Notes under the pieces: model-generated | What the model was told of the DNA's origin: nothing | What the model saw: the letters and a program-made list of their open reading frames with translations, nothing else | The model's database searches: none | Program-made: the position numbers and the translations under genes | Shown: one piece after another, positions 26,871-42,908 of the stretch | Layout of the letters: every line of letters begins with the position of its first letter | How positions within the stretch are numbered: the stretch's first letter is position 1 | Assembly (NCBI GenBank): GCA_964036295.1 | Contig: OZ038470.1 | Coordinates: 15,630,436-15,694,435 of the forward strand | Origin: Plumapathes pennacea | Taxonomy: Eukaryota > Cnidaria > Anthozoa > Antipatharia > Myriopathidae | Direction: 5' to 3' | Length of the DNA stretch: 64,000 nt

Positions 26871-27907
26871 GATAACACTAAATAAGGTACCTGCACTGGC
26901 AAAATTTGCCATTTTTGAACGAAATTTGAAAAAATCATTAAAAAAGTAGAAAATAAGATTATTTGCTGTGATTTTTTGTTTGGACCAAGTAGGCATCACA
27001 AAATCACTTGGTAAAAACACACCACCTATTTTATACTTGAATTATCCGCAGGAACCCCTGCTGGCTCGACATCATACTTTCACGTTTTTCTACGCGGCAA
27101 TACAAGATATGTCGATAAAATTCACACATATTATTCTAATCGTTATTTAGTAACTTTCTGTGGTTGGCAAACCACGATCTTATTTTATTTCACGCGACAT
27201 CGGATCAGAGAGATAAGTGTTGATCAAAAAATTGCAAGTAAAATTTTGCCGATCGCCAACCACACGATCCTTTAGAATGGTTTGTTTCTACATTTGGAAT
27301 TCAGCCGGCATATCACCTATGTAGAGTGGCGTTGGTATTCTCATTACGAAATTGCATCGAACAAGGTGATTTAAGTTCGTACGTTATATTTCTATTTTGT
27401 CATTACACAATGGTCTATTGTCAAGGGCGTTAAAAGTTGTGTATGAATAATTCTTTACTTCAATAATTTCAACAGATAGATATTTTAATGCTATATCCAC
27501 ATCCATGTAAATTCTTTTTTCTTTTTTTGGCATGTAAAATTACTTTCAAAATATATTACAGTAATATTACTTAATTCCAGGTTTGTGAAATGAATTTAGA
27601 CATTGTTTAGGTAAAACGCAAATAAGACTTTGGAAGATAGCTTTAATTTCACAGCGTTCGCTTTTTGTGTGATGAAGCGCCATGATATTTTTCACTCCCA
27701 AAAAGGTGAAGTAATACGGGCAACATTTTCTTGCAACTTGTCGCGCAATAAAGTTGTGGACTGTTGTTGCACGTATTACTACTATGCACGCAACTTGTTC
27801 TGCAATAAAATTTCGTGTTGCAAGTTACGACATGTTACCGAATCGAACAAATCAATATATGACGTCACCGCCGCGCGCCAAAAAAGCTGGGTCGAGTCCA
27901 TCACTGC
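26871..27907. other. Single-copy spacer upstream of TMEM222
   Basis: Sequence absent from copies 1 and 2. I see no exon, RNA gene or clear mobile element here; it is AT-rich and presumably includes the TMEM222 promoter at its right end. Confidence 0.6.
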
Positions 27908-27920
27908 GCCGCCATATTGG
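27908..27920 (+). promoter_or_regulatory. YY1-type element at the TMEM222 start
   Basis: GCCGCCATATTGG, the reverse complement of the classical YY1 core (CCAATATGGCGGC), lies 10 bases before the TMEM222 start codon, a typical place for this site in housekeeping promoters. Confidence 0.55.
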
Positions 27921-27929
27921 TGGACGAGA

Positions 27930-29797
27930 ATGGAAGAAGACTTGGAAAAAAACAATATGTTTGATTCCGAGATCAACCTGCCGAAAGTAGACATACTTCG
28001 TGGCCGCTTTCCCTACTGCATCGTCTGGACCCCTATTCCTTTGCTAACGTAAGAAATGATCATTAGTCGATGTGATCGGTGCATTTTTTTTTTTTTTTTG
28101 ACAAGCTCGTACATTCATATTGTATCTATTTGGCAGATTTGCTTTGTGGTTCTTTTTGTTTATCAAAGTTAGGGCCGTGCAATCTCTGTTTTACCATGAT
28201 TAGTATTTATACAGGCACAAACTATTATCATATCAGCTGCTTTCTCTCTCATTTAGTGAAATTAATTGAAAGCAAGACGAGTTATCAACAAGATGTTGTG
28301 TGCAGCAAGCGATCTTTTAGGTTGGTCTTTGATCAAAATGCTATGAGATTGGAGAAAGGCTAAACTATGTATTACCCAAAGGAGATAAATTGATTGGTAG
28401 TTTTTAATTCGTTCTGATTTTAGATGGTTGTTTCCATTTGTTGGTCACATGGGCATCGCCATGTCGTCTGGAGTGATTCGAGACTTTGCAGGACCTTACT
28501 ATGTTTCAGTGAGTTCAAGTTAGTTACTATTTGCCATTAGTACTCTACCACATTAATATAAGCGTACTGTATGTCTATCCATAACACTTTCTGTGCAAAA
28601 CTGAGGCCTTGGTTTAGAAAGTCTATAAGATCTATAAAATGTCTGCTGCAAGACCATTTACCATTTAGTAACTCTTGTCTCAAAAGTAATCTGGCCCATC
28701 ACAGTTGTGCTAGAACCAAAAACTCTGATCTTACTTAAACAGTAATATCAGTTTTTTGTTTTAGGAAGATGACATGGCATTTGGAAGACCAACAAAGTGA
28801 GTTTTAAACTACTGTAGTATTTTACTCTGCTCCTTTTTCCAAGAGACAGCTAAATATTGACAAATTATGATATTACCAACCACCCAAGAGATATAGGGAC
28901 ATATTTCTGCTTGATGGAAAATAAAGACCTGCGCACTTTTAAATTTGTGTCATGACTCAGAACGGTGAACCCAAACAAAGAATAATTTTAGGACTTTTCA
29001 GTGTTTTGTTTGTTCAAATTTGTTGACTGTATTCGTTTACATTGTTACAAGACCGTGTACATGTCTTTTGTTCAGGTACTGGAGATTAAATCCAGCCAAA
29101 GCAGCAAGTTCACAGAACAACTGGGATATTGCTGTATCTTCTGCCTCAGATGAATACAAACACCGAATGGTATGCATCAATAATTAAGTTCAGCATATAG
29201 GTATCCACATTGACAAGGTACTTCTGTATGTATTAATGAAATATGTCTATTTTCCTTGTTCCTGTCTTCAGCATAACTTGTGTTGTGACAACTGTCACTC
29301 GCATGTGGCTATGGCACTGAATCTGATGAGTTACGACAGATCGTCATCATGGAATATGGTCAAGTTGGCATTTTATATGCTAATTCATGGGAAGTATGTC
29401 AGGTGATGCAAAATGTCTCTTTTTCTGCCATTTTTTACTATGTACATCTATACCATAATCATGTGCAATTCGCAAGGCTGAGATATTTTTTGCGGGCCAC
29501 CTGATGATAAAACTTGGCAGACAGAATAGAGAACTGAGAGTGTAGACTTATTGAATTCACACAACACTAAGTATAACTATATTACTGATAGCCCCAATCT
29601 CCGAATTACAACCTCACAAACATTGTTATGCACACGTGTGTGCACATTGCAGAATTTTATCGGCATGTTTCCGTCTTTTTATCTGACGCAATTATTTGTT
29701 TGACATCTCTTCCAATAGCTTTGCCGCCTTTCTCAAGACCTGGCTGCCGTTTACGGTTATTCTTGTTTCAGTGATCCTTATTTTTACGCTGCTGTGA
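27930..29797 (+). CDS. TMEM222: Transmembrane protein 222 (RTE1/DUF778 family)
   Basis: Six exons: 27930-28048, 28424-28508, 28765-28796, 29076-29169, 29272-29402, 29719-29797. They sum to 540 bases (179 residues; the human protein is about 208) with GT-AG junctions and continuous phase. Recognisable family segments are RFPYCIVWTPIP, GHMGIAMSSGVIRDFAGPYYVS, the DDMAFGRPTKYW stretch, the CCDNCHSHVA cysteine/histidine motif and the final hydrophobic helix after FLKTWLPF. The start has A at -3 and G at +4. TMEM222 is a small multi-pass membrane protein related to plant RTE1, with no firmly known mechanism. It lies just downstream of the tandem array, and its exon 5 with flanking intron has been copied into array units 1 and 2. 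It converges with TCF19. Confidence 0.93.
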
Positions 29798-30542
29798 TCT
29801 GACAGATACTCACTAGGGACATTCATCAATCTCTTTGAGCACTGAACACTTTGATGTTCACAAGCAAGCACGAGGGTGATGAAAGAAACTTTGGTGTCAC
29901 CAGTTAACACAAAAATGCTAGACACAGCTTGAAAATTATGTTGAGAACATACAGTACATGTAGAATGTTCAATGTGATGTAAATACTGTAAGAAGGCCAT
30001 TTGCTAGTCAATGTGAAATTTAATTACAAACTTCATATGCCCTGCTAAGTTACATAGATTTTATTTTAAACCAAATGTCAGGTCTGTATGGAGACAATAC
30101 TGGCCCACCGGGCCTTGGCAGTATGGACCACATCGCTTTGACAAGGCCATTACAAAGCATTATAAAACCTTGCATTCAGCCCAGCTTCTTCTAATAATAA
30201 ATTTGTTAATGTGCAGTAATGTTGTAGTAATTTTCAGCAGAGGTCCACAGAACATGTAATCTGTTTCAAGCTGTCTCTTTAAAAAGTAACTATAAACTAT
30301 AATAAGCTAAGGACTGTCCAGCCCTCCAAGCCAATCTAATGCACTGTTTACATCTGGAAATGTGTAAATGCTGATGCATGAAAACAGAAGACAAAATAGG
30401 GACAAAAGAAAGTACCTGTAGTCTTCTGAAACGGATCAGGTGAAAATGGCTTGCCACTTGCTGTCTATTTTCTGTGTCCTGAAATTGGCAGCTGAAGGAT
30501 AAATTTGGAAGACACTAGACTCTGATTCACAGGACTCCCTCA
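29798..30542. other. Convergent 3' spacer between TMEM222 and TCF19
   Basis: No further exon recognised. The block should hold the 3' UTRs of both convergent genes. Confidence 0.5.
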
Positions 30543-32999
30543 TCACACACAGCCACAGTGGAACTTGGCAGTCTTGGGTTTAACCGACTTGAGAGTAAGT
30601 CCTGTACATTTAACATGATACCACTCGTCACAGTCATCACATTGTACCCAGGACACCAGGTGTTGCTTGTCATGTGGGTGGATACAGTCTACTGATGCGC
30701 AGGAATTTAACTTCGTGACTTCTTCAATACTTGTGTGGAGACGTCTCTTGGTATTCTTGTGTGGCAGTGTTAGTTTTCGGCGTTTCCTTGATACCACTGA
30801 AAATGACAAAATGTATAAGCCAGGTTCAATGTTTGCATGGATCTTACAGATAGAGCAGTTTTTGGATGGCTTTCATAAAACCAAAGCAGTCTTATTGTAC
30901 ACTGATCAGAAGCCAAAATAGTCTGCATTTGGTTTTACTTTGAAGAATAAACCAATCAACAGTGTGAGGAAACGGCATCACCACTTGCTTGTGTGAGAAC
31001 CTTGCGATCAGGTTTTGCTTTTGTTCCTGATTGGCAGACAATACAGTCAAACATTTCTGGGCCAATCCAAAAGCATAGCAAATGCAAAACCAAAGCAATC
31101 CTGGTTACTTTTGACAGCCACCGAAAACTGCTCTAAAGCAACATTTCAATGTCATTATTTAGATGGTACTGGGGTCAATAAATTATCATACTTCACCTTT
31201 TGTTCCTTTGCTTTCGACATCAACTTTTCCATCCTGTATTCGCATGCTTGTGAATCCACTTCTTTGACACACTGGGTCATCATTAGGTGTTGGCAAATTA
31301 TTGTTGTTTGTAACTCCTGAGGTATTGGGGCCTTCAAGGGAGAATATCTCATCATCACTCTCACTCATTGCATCTCCTGCAGCTATTGCGAATGCTAAGA
31401 GATCATCATTTTCCTGATCTGAATCACTGACTTTAGAACTGCAACCACTGATGCTAAAGTTCCTTTCCTCTAATGTTACATTCGACCTGAGAAATTAAAA
31501 AATGAATATTGTAAGTTTAGATTGAGAATTACAGTGTCATAATTTGTTGGTACATTACAGTACATGAGAAGCACAAAGCATAGAATACATATCGACTATG
31601 TTTTATGGTCACTGTTGAGATGAAATACAGTAGCATTTCTCACTACATCACTCATACATATTCTTCTTCATTGGTTGGGAGAATTTTGCATAAACAAGAG
31701 AGTTTGTACATACAGTACATAAACTGTTGAAAAGTATTTCTGCCACAGAATATTATTAGTCTTCATTCGGTTGGGTTAGGAATTCTGGAATAGGAATAGC
31801 TAAAATGACCCAAAGTGTACTGTTGCATGTTCCAGGGGAAATTTTGTATCTCTACTAAGTCCATTCAAAACCAAAGAGTTTTACCAATCAACATAGCTTA
31901 TTCCTATTCCAGAATAGACCCAATTGAATGTGGCCTTAGTGTCACTGTGAACAATCAAGGATACTTTACCTTCCATTTTTATGTACAGTAGAATCCAAAT
32001 TCTCCATCCAGGTAGAACAGCTTGGTGTGCATGGGGTCAGGAATGAAGACAAATTCGGCAAACAGGGAGCCACGGGAGCGAGGGGTGTTTTGGGGGAACT
32101 CTTCCCTTGCACTGAATTACTTGCAGTTGCCGATCGTGGAGCATTCAAATCACTGGATTCATCATTTGTGTAGATTTCCTCAAACTGAAAAGACAAACAG
32201 AAATAAATTGGACCATATCAACTTGAACTCCTCTGAATCTAACCTGACCTGCAGAAAACATTGTCCTGGTCCCCCTGCACCAACTACTCATACTAAACCA
32301 TATTTTACAGGAGGTGCCCCCAGGATCACGCTACCTGCTGGTACAAGTTGTGCTTTGTTATATAAATACAGTTGTAGCACACTTCAATTTACAGAATAAT
32401 TAATGTATGAACAGTTGGCATGCCTATAGTGACTTAGGGATCAGCTCGGGAGGGTTCCCGTGGTCCATGGGACAATTTTTCTTCATATGAATAGGGCCTA
32501 CAGAGAATTTGGCAATACACCTTCAACACCTATTCTGCTGAAGAAAGCTGATTTAGTTCAACAGCACTGTAACAGTCATGTTACAGTATATATGTTGCTT
32601 TACCTGAAAACGAAACTCCGACTTCTGCTGTTGTGCAAAAGTGCCCGGACTCAAAACAGCACCTCTGGTGTGTCCAAATGTCACTGTATCCCCTGGAGAC
32701 AATTCTATGGTATCAGCAACCTTACAGTCATTGACATAGGTACCATTTAGACTTGTATCACACAGTTTGAAGACTGTTTTGTCGTTTGTGTCTTTTTGGG
32801 TGGTGATTCTTGCATGTAGCCTGGATATCAATGCCTTGTTCTTCAATGAGTCCAAGAAAATGTCAGAGCTGGCTGCATTCCGTCCAATTACTGTCACCTC
32901 TTTGTTCAACCTGGGTCGAGGAACAAACAGTTTCCCGTCAGTCGTTTTAGAACCAGAAAACTGCAAGATAACAATGTATCTCGATTCTTCTGATAGCAT
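30543..32999 (-). CDS. TCF19: Transcription factor 19 (FHA + PHD finger)
   Basis: Four exons: 32999-32604, 32184-31970, 31486-31197, 30796-30543, totalling 1155 bases (384 residues; human about 345), with good GT-AG junctions. Residues 1-132 form an FHA domain with the conserved GR (39-40), SRLH (59-62) and NGT (85-87) that bind phosphothreonine. The last exon is a PHD finger with the Cys4-His-Cys3 pattern (CASVDC ... WVQCDDCDEWYHVKC ... HCGC), and the middle is acidic and Ser-rich. FHA plus C-terminal PHD is diagnostic of TCF19, a nuclear chromatin reader linked to cell cycle and histone H3K4me3 binding. I chose the ATG at 32999 because the protein then begins as in the family. Upstream sequence is open for 24 more codons, so an upstream exon is possible. 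Confidence 0.93.
30853..31133. mobile_element. TIR element filling TCF19 intron 3
   Basis: The ends are GAGCAGTTTTTGGATGGCTT and the inverse AGCCACCGAAAACTGCTC, flanked by TA on both sides, as for Tc1/mariner-type MITEs. It makes up most of the 400-base intron. Related copies lie at 34763-35133 and about 53030-53240. Confidence 0.75.
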
Positions 33000-34135
33000 A
33001 TCGTAGGGTATTTCTCGTAGCCATTCCAAAGTATCAACAAATCCTCGTTCGATAAAATGTGCAAAGTGACATCTGAAATTGGAGAAGTGAAATTTCGCCT
33101 CACGTGTATTAAATCACGCGCGCGTAAAAGCTTTGACGCATAAGACAAGAGCAAAACTCCACGCATAACAATTAAATTCCCGAAGTAATGCAGGTAATCA
33201 CACATTCCATTCACAACATCGAAATTTTAAATGCGCACCAAAATATATCACCAACGTTCTGTAACGTTGCAGGCTTCCCGATGCGACGAAGTCTGTATAC
33301 CGGCCTGGTCTGCTGATAACTTTCCGTCATAATTGGGTGAGGTTTTACCGAAGAAGATCGTTGTAGATTGCAGATGATCAGCTGTTTTACGTTGACTTCA
33401 CTGTTTGCAAAACAAAGGCGTCCGGAGTTGTTTCATTTCACGCGCTAAAAGATCACATGATATTTAACAACGCGCGTGGATTGCTGGGTAAAGCGCCTCG
33501 ATTTGAAACTACGTTTGGAAAATGACAAAAGAATAGAAAGGAAAGGAGAGACAAGGAAATTAAATATTGAAAACATAAAAAAGAAAGGTAGCAAAGTCCA
33601 AAGAACTACAAACCATACCTACCATAGATTTTTATTTATTGACTCATATTTTAAACTTTCAAAGCTTTCTCAAAAGTAAATAATTTAGAAATCATGCAAT
33701 CAAGCATGCAATGAATGCTATATAAATATATTTACACAGGGTGAGTGTGCATAAAAATATGACTATAAAAAATAGCTACTGTACAACCACTGATCTATAA
33801 CTTTAACCAGCAGGCCAGAGTGCCAACTCTCCCACTTTATGTGAGAGTCTCCCGCACGAACACAGAATGTTGGTTCATGATTTTGAACTTTTTTTTTGCG
33901 TTCTCCAACATCCTGCACGTATGAAGCTCAATAAAAAGTGCCATTTCTTAATCAACTTTGATACTCGACATCATGTAAGTAAATATCATAGAGAACTGGT
34001 TTTTGATACTTGTTCCAATGAAAGCTGATTATCTCACTTCTCACTTCTCATTACATCACTCAAACATTAACTTCTTGAATGGATGGAAGAATTTGTACAA
34101 TATGTTTGTCAAAGGGGTTTACATCATTCAATAAA
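33000..34135. other. TCF19 upstream region and SHLD3 3' spacer
   Basis: Includes the presumed TCF19 promoter (CpG-containing stretch 33100-33480). The remainder, 33500-34135, is AT-rich with no recognised exon. Confidence 0.5.
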
Positions 34136-36738
34136 TCAGAGAGTCATTATGATTCCTTGTGGATGAATACAGTAGGAAAACACGCCAACGTTCCCAAGCC
34201 CATTTTCGAGGATGCTCCGCACCTGAAAGGATGATGAAGAAAGTGTTAAATGGCCCATCTGTAATGTAACATGACAATGAATCAAAGCAATTATCTTAAC
34301 AGGTTCTAAACAGTATCAGAGAAAGAGTATTTCCTCTAATAAAATGGATGCTTCCCTAAATAACACACAAGAATTATGTGTACATCTGCTGTGCAACTGT
34401 GGGGCAACATTCATAATTTTGTCAACTCTTCCAATCACAATTTATTCTCACCTTCAAGGAATGGATGAAATCACAGTACAACCAGACTTCCAGATTAGTT
34501 TTCTAAACAGATAAATCAGAAAAAAAATTATAGCTTGAAGGATACTAATAGCCAAGTTTCATTACATAAAAGAGAGCAAAAAAGGGAATAGAGTTGGAAG
34601 AACAGAAAGAGACAGGAAGAGACAGGTAGGGGATACTGTAGGTACTGTATATTTAATAGGAAAAATGAAATAATAGGAACATTTGCAAAAAACATTGTAA
34701 AACTCAGTATTAGAAGCACTATATTACTACACTTTCAAGGCCATACACTTACAGTTTGTATAGAGCCATTTTTATATGACTGTCGAAAGTAATCATGTTA
34801 TTGCTTTTGGTTTTGTGTTTGCTACACTTTCCAATAATATTGGTCCTAACAAGTTTAGCAACAATCTTGGCCAATCAATAGCAAAAGCAAAACCTGGTTG
34901 CAATATTCTAACACAGGAAAGCAATAAAAATTGGCAATGGCACGTTCTCGCACTGCTGATAAGTAAAACCAATCACAATTATTTGGTTTTGGTTTTGCTC
35001 AATCATACATGTACTTATACTAATATTATTAGAATTAATAGTTATTGGTCATGGACATGTTTTTGTTCACCTCATTAGTTGGCTCTGTGATATGCTTTGG
35101 TTTCAGTTTTCGACAGTCATCCAAAAAGTGCTCTAATATGCAGTTTGACTGTAATTACCTTATATCTAGCATTGCAGTGTGGTAGATGTCCTTGTTTCAT
35201 GAAATGGCACACTTTTGTCCACAGCTCTCCAATGGTTAGAAATCTGGCTACAGTGAAAGCAGTTACTTGTCTCATGTATATATATATATATAGATACTGA
35301 CAGTATGAAATGCAGAAATGCACAGTGAAGTATTACAAGAAAATAGTGGCTCCATAATAAAAATATAATCAATAAAATTATTCAATGATAAAGATGATGT
35401 ATCATCATAATACCTCTGTTGGATTTCCTTGTTTCTTTTATAATCCACTTTCCTCTTTGCCAGTAACTGATCTTGTGCAAGATTTTCAGTTCCTCCAAGT
35501 TTGTCTCTTTGAAAGACCATAGCGTCATGTCTTTTGCCTTGACAGTTCTGTGCTTTATTTTAGGAGCAGCACACCACACCTGAAACAGAGGTCACATTCC
35601 ATAAACTCTGAGAGTTTACATGTATTGTAGCTCTCACAAATTCAATCTAATAACAGGATTTAATATTATAGTGTATTGAGAAAATGACAGGTGATCTCTT
35701 GCTTTGATCTGTATTGACAAGGATTTCTCTGAAAATATTCACCAATTTACCTTGAAAATAATTGGTAAGTCGGCATGCACAGTTCTGTGCACTGAATTTA
35801 TGATTTTTTTTATTTGTTGAAAAATAGCTCTCTTCCCATGGAAACATGGTAATCAGACCCTCAACCCAGCAGACTTTCATGAAATGCAAAATCCATACTT
35901 TACTGCACATAACATATGCATGTCAACTCTGCGCAGTGATTTTTAGGTCAAAATGATGACTAAATTGCAAAGAAATTCTTGTTACAAGTCAAACTATCAG
36001 CTTTACTAAACAGTATATTTTCTTCTGAGTAAGTTGGAAAAATTAGGACACATGTATGATAGATACGTGTATTAGGGTGTGAAGTGACATAACATAACAT
36101 AACATGACCATGTACTCACTAACTCACGCTGCTGTACAACAGAGGGTGACAACGAATCCCTTGAGCCTGTCAAGTGCCTGTGAGAGCTTGTCTGAATAGC
36201 TGAGCTTACAGACACTGCAGCTGTTTCTTTGCCTTTCACAAAATATTCCTTTGTACCACCATGACAGTTTAAACTCCTCTGGTAAATTGGACAAAACTCT
36301 TGCAAGACACTGCCAGTCGAAGAGTCTTGTGTTTCATCACACTTTTCTGAAATGGCTTGCAAGGAAGACTTGGATATCTTAGGTGGTTTTGCCTTAAATT
36401 CCAGGGACACAAGGCTGGAACTATCTGAGATTAAACAAAAATTATCAAACAACTTACTGTGCAGTGTAAGAGTGTACAGCTATACAGTTTAATAATGTTT
36501 AAGTTTACAGTTATCCAATGCATGCAATACAAAGGAACTTACCAAACCAAGGGATGAAAGGCTTGAGTTTGACACAGTACCCTTGACCTTCGTCTGTTGC
36601 AGGAGTCCTTGCCAACAGATTGTATGCAACTGTTTCTTCGTCAATGTCATTAAAACAAGAACATGATTCACAGTTTGGTAAACAAATGCATTCCACTCCC
36701 GTTGGCTGGAAAATAGTCACATCATACTCTGAACTCAT
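34136..36738 (-). CDS. SHLD3: Shieldin complex subunit 3
   Basis: Six exons: 36738-36543, 36424-36120, 35579-35414, 35247-35159, 34502-34452, 34222-34136. They total 894 bases (297 residues; human 250) and all junctions are GT-AG and in phase. Known role: SHLD3 links REV7 (MAD2L2) to the shieldin complex, which protects DNA double-strand breaks from resection downstream of 53BP1. Residues 61-65 are FIPWF, the start of the FxPWFP motif that contacts REV7, followed by a KPPKIS stretch (78-83) where the human protein has its REV7-binding prolines. The C-terminal part (168-297) matches the human eIF4E-like domain at LWTKV..F...G.LPHCNA, VWLYCDF and GVFSY.I.P.GIIM. The middle (85-165) is Ser-rich and not conserved. 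The comparison is from memory, not a database search. It is head to head with NECAP. Confidence 0.82.
34763..35133. mobile_element. TIR element in SHLD3 intron 4
   Basis: Ends GAGCCATTTTTATATGACTG and the inverse CAGTCATCCAAAAAGTGCTC, flanked by TA. Internal sequence (TTTGGTTTTGTGTTTGCTAC, CCAATAATATTGGTCC) matches the elements at 30853 and 53030. Confidence 0.75.
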
Positions 36739-36891
36739 GAAGCTAAGACTTACTCCATCTTTTCATACGACAATAGTGTTAACAGAACTTGTATACAGTA
36801 GAACAGCTGAAACCGTGCAAGCCGCCATTTTGGTCGCAAGCTCGCAGCTCGCTCGCTCCAGTCTCAACGCATTTCACTTGGGTGTTTCAAG
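36739..36891. promoter_or_regulatory. Bidirectional SHLD3/NECAP promoter with YY1-type sites
   Basis: The two start codons are 153 bases apart and face away from each other. The spacer has GCCGCCATTTTGG (36821-36833), and the NECAP start itself sits in AAGATGGCGGAC; both fit the YY1 core. Co-transcription from one CpG-type promoter is inferred. Confidence 0.65.
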
Positions 36892-41711
<4,820 letters not shown>

Positions 41712-42521
41712 AGTCAGTTATATTGCATGTTAATATAAATTCCAACGATGAGATATGAAATACCTTTGCAAGCCTATCAATTTACACAGTAACATATCTG
41801 ATCCCCCCTCCCCCCCCCCCCCCCAACAACAACAACAACAACAGCACTTTTCAAACTTTCATCCCAATAGGAGCATTGTGCTAGATGTATCACTCACTTT
41901 ACAACAACCTTTCCAACTGATTGTAATACTATGGGTTTCGTATAAAATTTGGAGGGAAAATTATTAAATACAAGTTCTACAAAAGTATCTAACATACACT
42001 AAGAAACACTAACAGTTTTTTGATTGAATAGTAGTACACCATGCCCCACCCCTCCCTACTTTGCATGATTGTGATTGAAACAGTTCCTCAAAAACAAATA
42101 CATTTTTTTGTGAATCCGAATTCACAGCACTAATCACTTTTTTACAAGCAGTGCCCTCAAATTTCTTTCTGTCTTTCAAAGAGTAGCCAGACAGTATTCA
42201 AGGTCCGCGTATGTGTTGTGTATGTAACCAGTTAGTTAGCCATGAGTGTATGACAAACAATGTCAACATGCACTGTTAAAATGTGAAATATTAGAATTCT
42301 TACAAAAGCATTATTCTTCAAATAAAGGTGGTTGAATAGAAATGATCGTAATAGACTTGCAACAAGTCATATGTATTATAACATGGCTATTTCTGCTACC
42401 AACACTACTAGGTATTACAGCGACTACTATAATACTACTACTATCCAATACTACCACACTTTTACTTCTACTACTACTCACTTCTCTATAACAACAACTT
42501 CTACTACCACAACCTAAACTA

Positions 42522-42908
42522 CAATAGGCCTTTTGCAGCTAGCGGTCACGTGACCTAGCCACCTTAAATCGCCCAGAAATGGAAAGAGCAGGTCGATATC
42601 AGTAAAATGCCCGAGTTTCAGCCCCACATGTTGGATACAAGCAAAATGAGAACGAAAACAAAATTCTTTCTTTTACTAGGATTTGTATGGCTGAATTTGA
42701 CTGGAGAGCACCATTGCAGCCATACAAATCCTAATAAAAGGAAGAATTTTGTTTTCGTTCTCATTTTGCTTCTATCCAACATGTAGGGCTGAAAATCGGG
42801 AATTTTACTATATCGACCTACACTTTCCATTTCTGGGCATCATTTTGACCCTGTTTCTCGATTAAGGGTGGGTAGGTCACGTGACCGCTAACTGCAAAAG
42901 GCCTATTG
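42522..42908. mobile_element. Long palindromic (foldback) element
   Basis: The ends CAATAGGCCTTTTGCAGCTA and the inverse TAACTGCAAAAGGCCTATTG are flanked by TA. Nearly the whole 387 bases is a hairpin: CACGTGACC near each end and about 70 bases of near-perfect inverted repeat around a short loop near 42690-42705 (arms ATTTGTATGGCTG / CAGCCATACAAAT). No coding capacity is needed to explain the reading frames seen in it. Confidence 0.88.

Noticed and set aside
33052..33073. TTTCAG before the TCF19 frame as a splice acceptor
   Set aside because: Possible, but the ATG at 32999 gives the family-like N-terminus and no upstream coding exon was found.
35414..35547. Alternative SHLD3 exon 3 starting at 35547 in another frame (ending at a TAG at 35166)
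   Set aside because: It gave an open 238-residue model, but the CAG acceptor at 35580 is stronger and its frame continues through two more exons to match the SHLD3 C-terminus.
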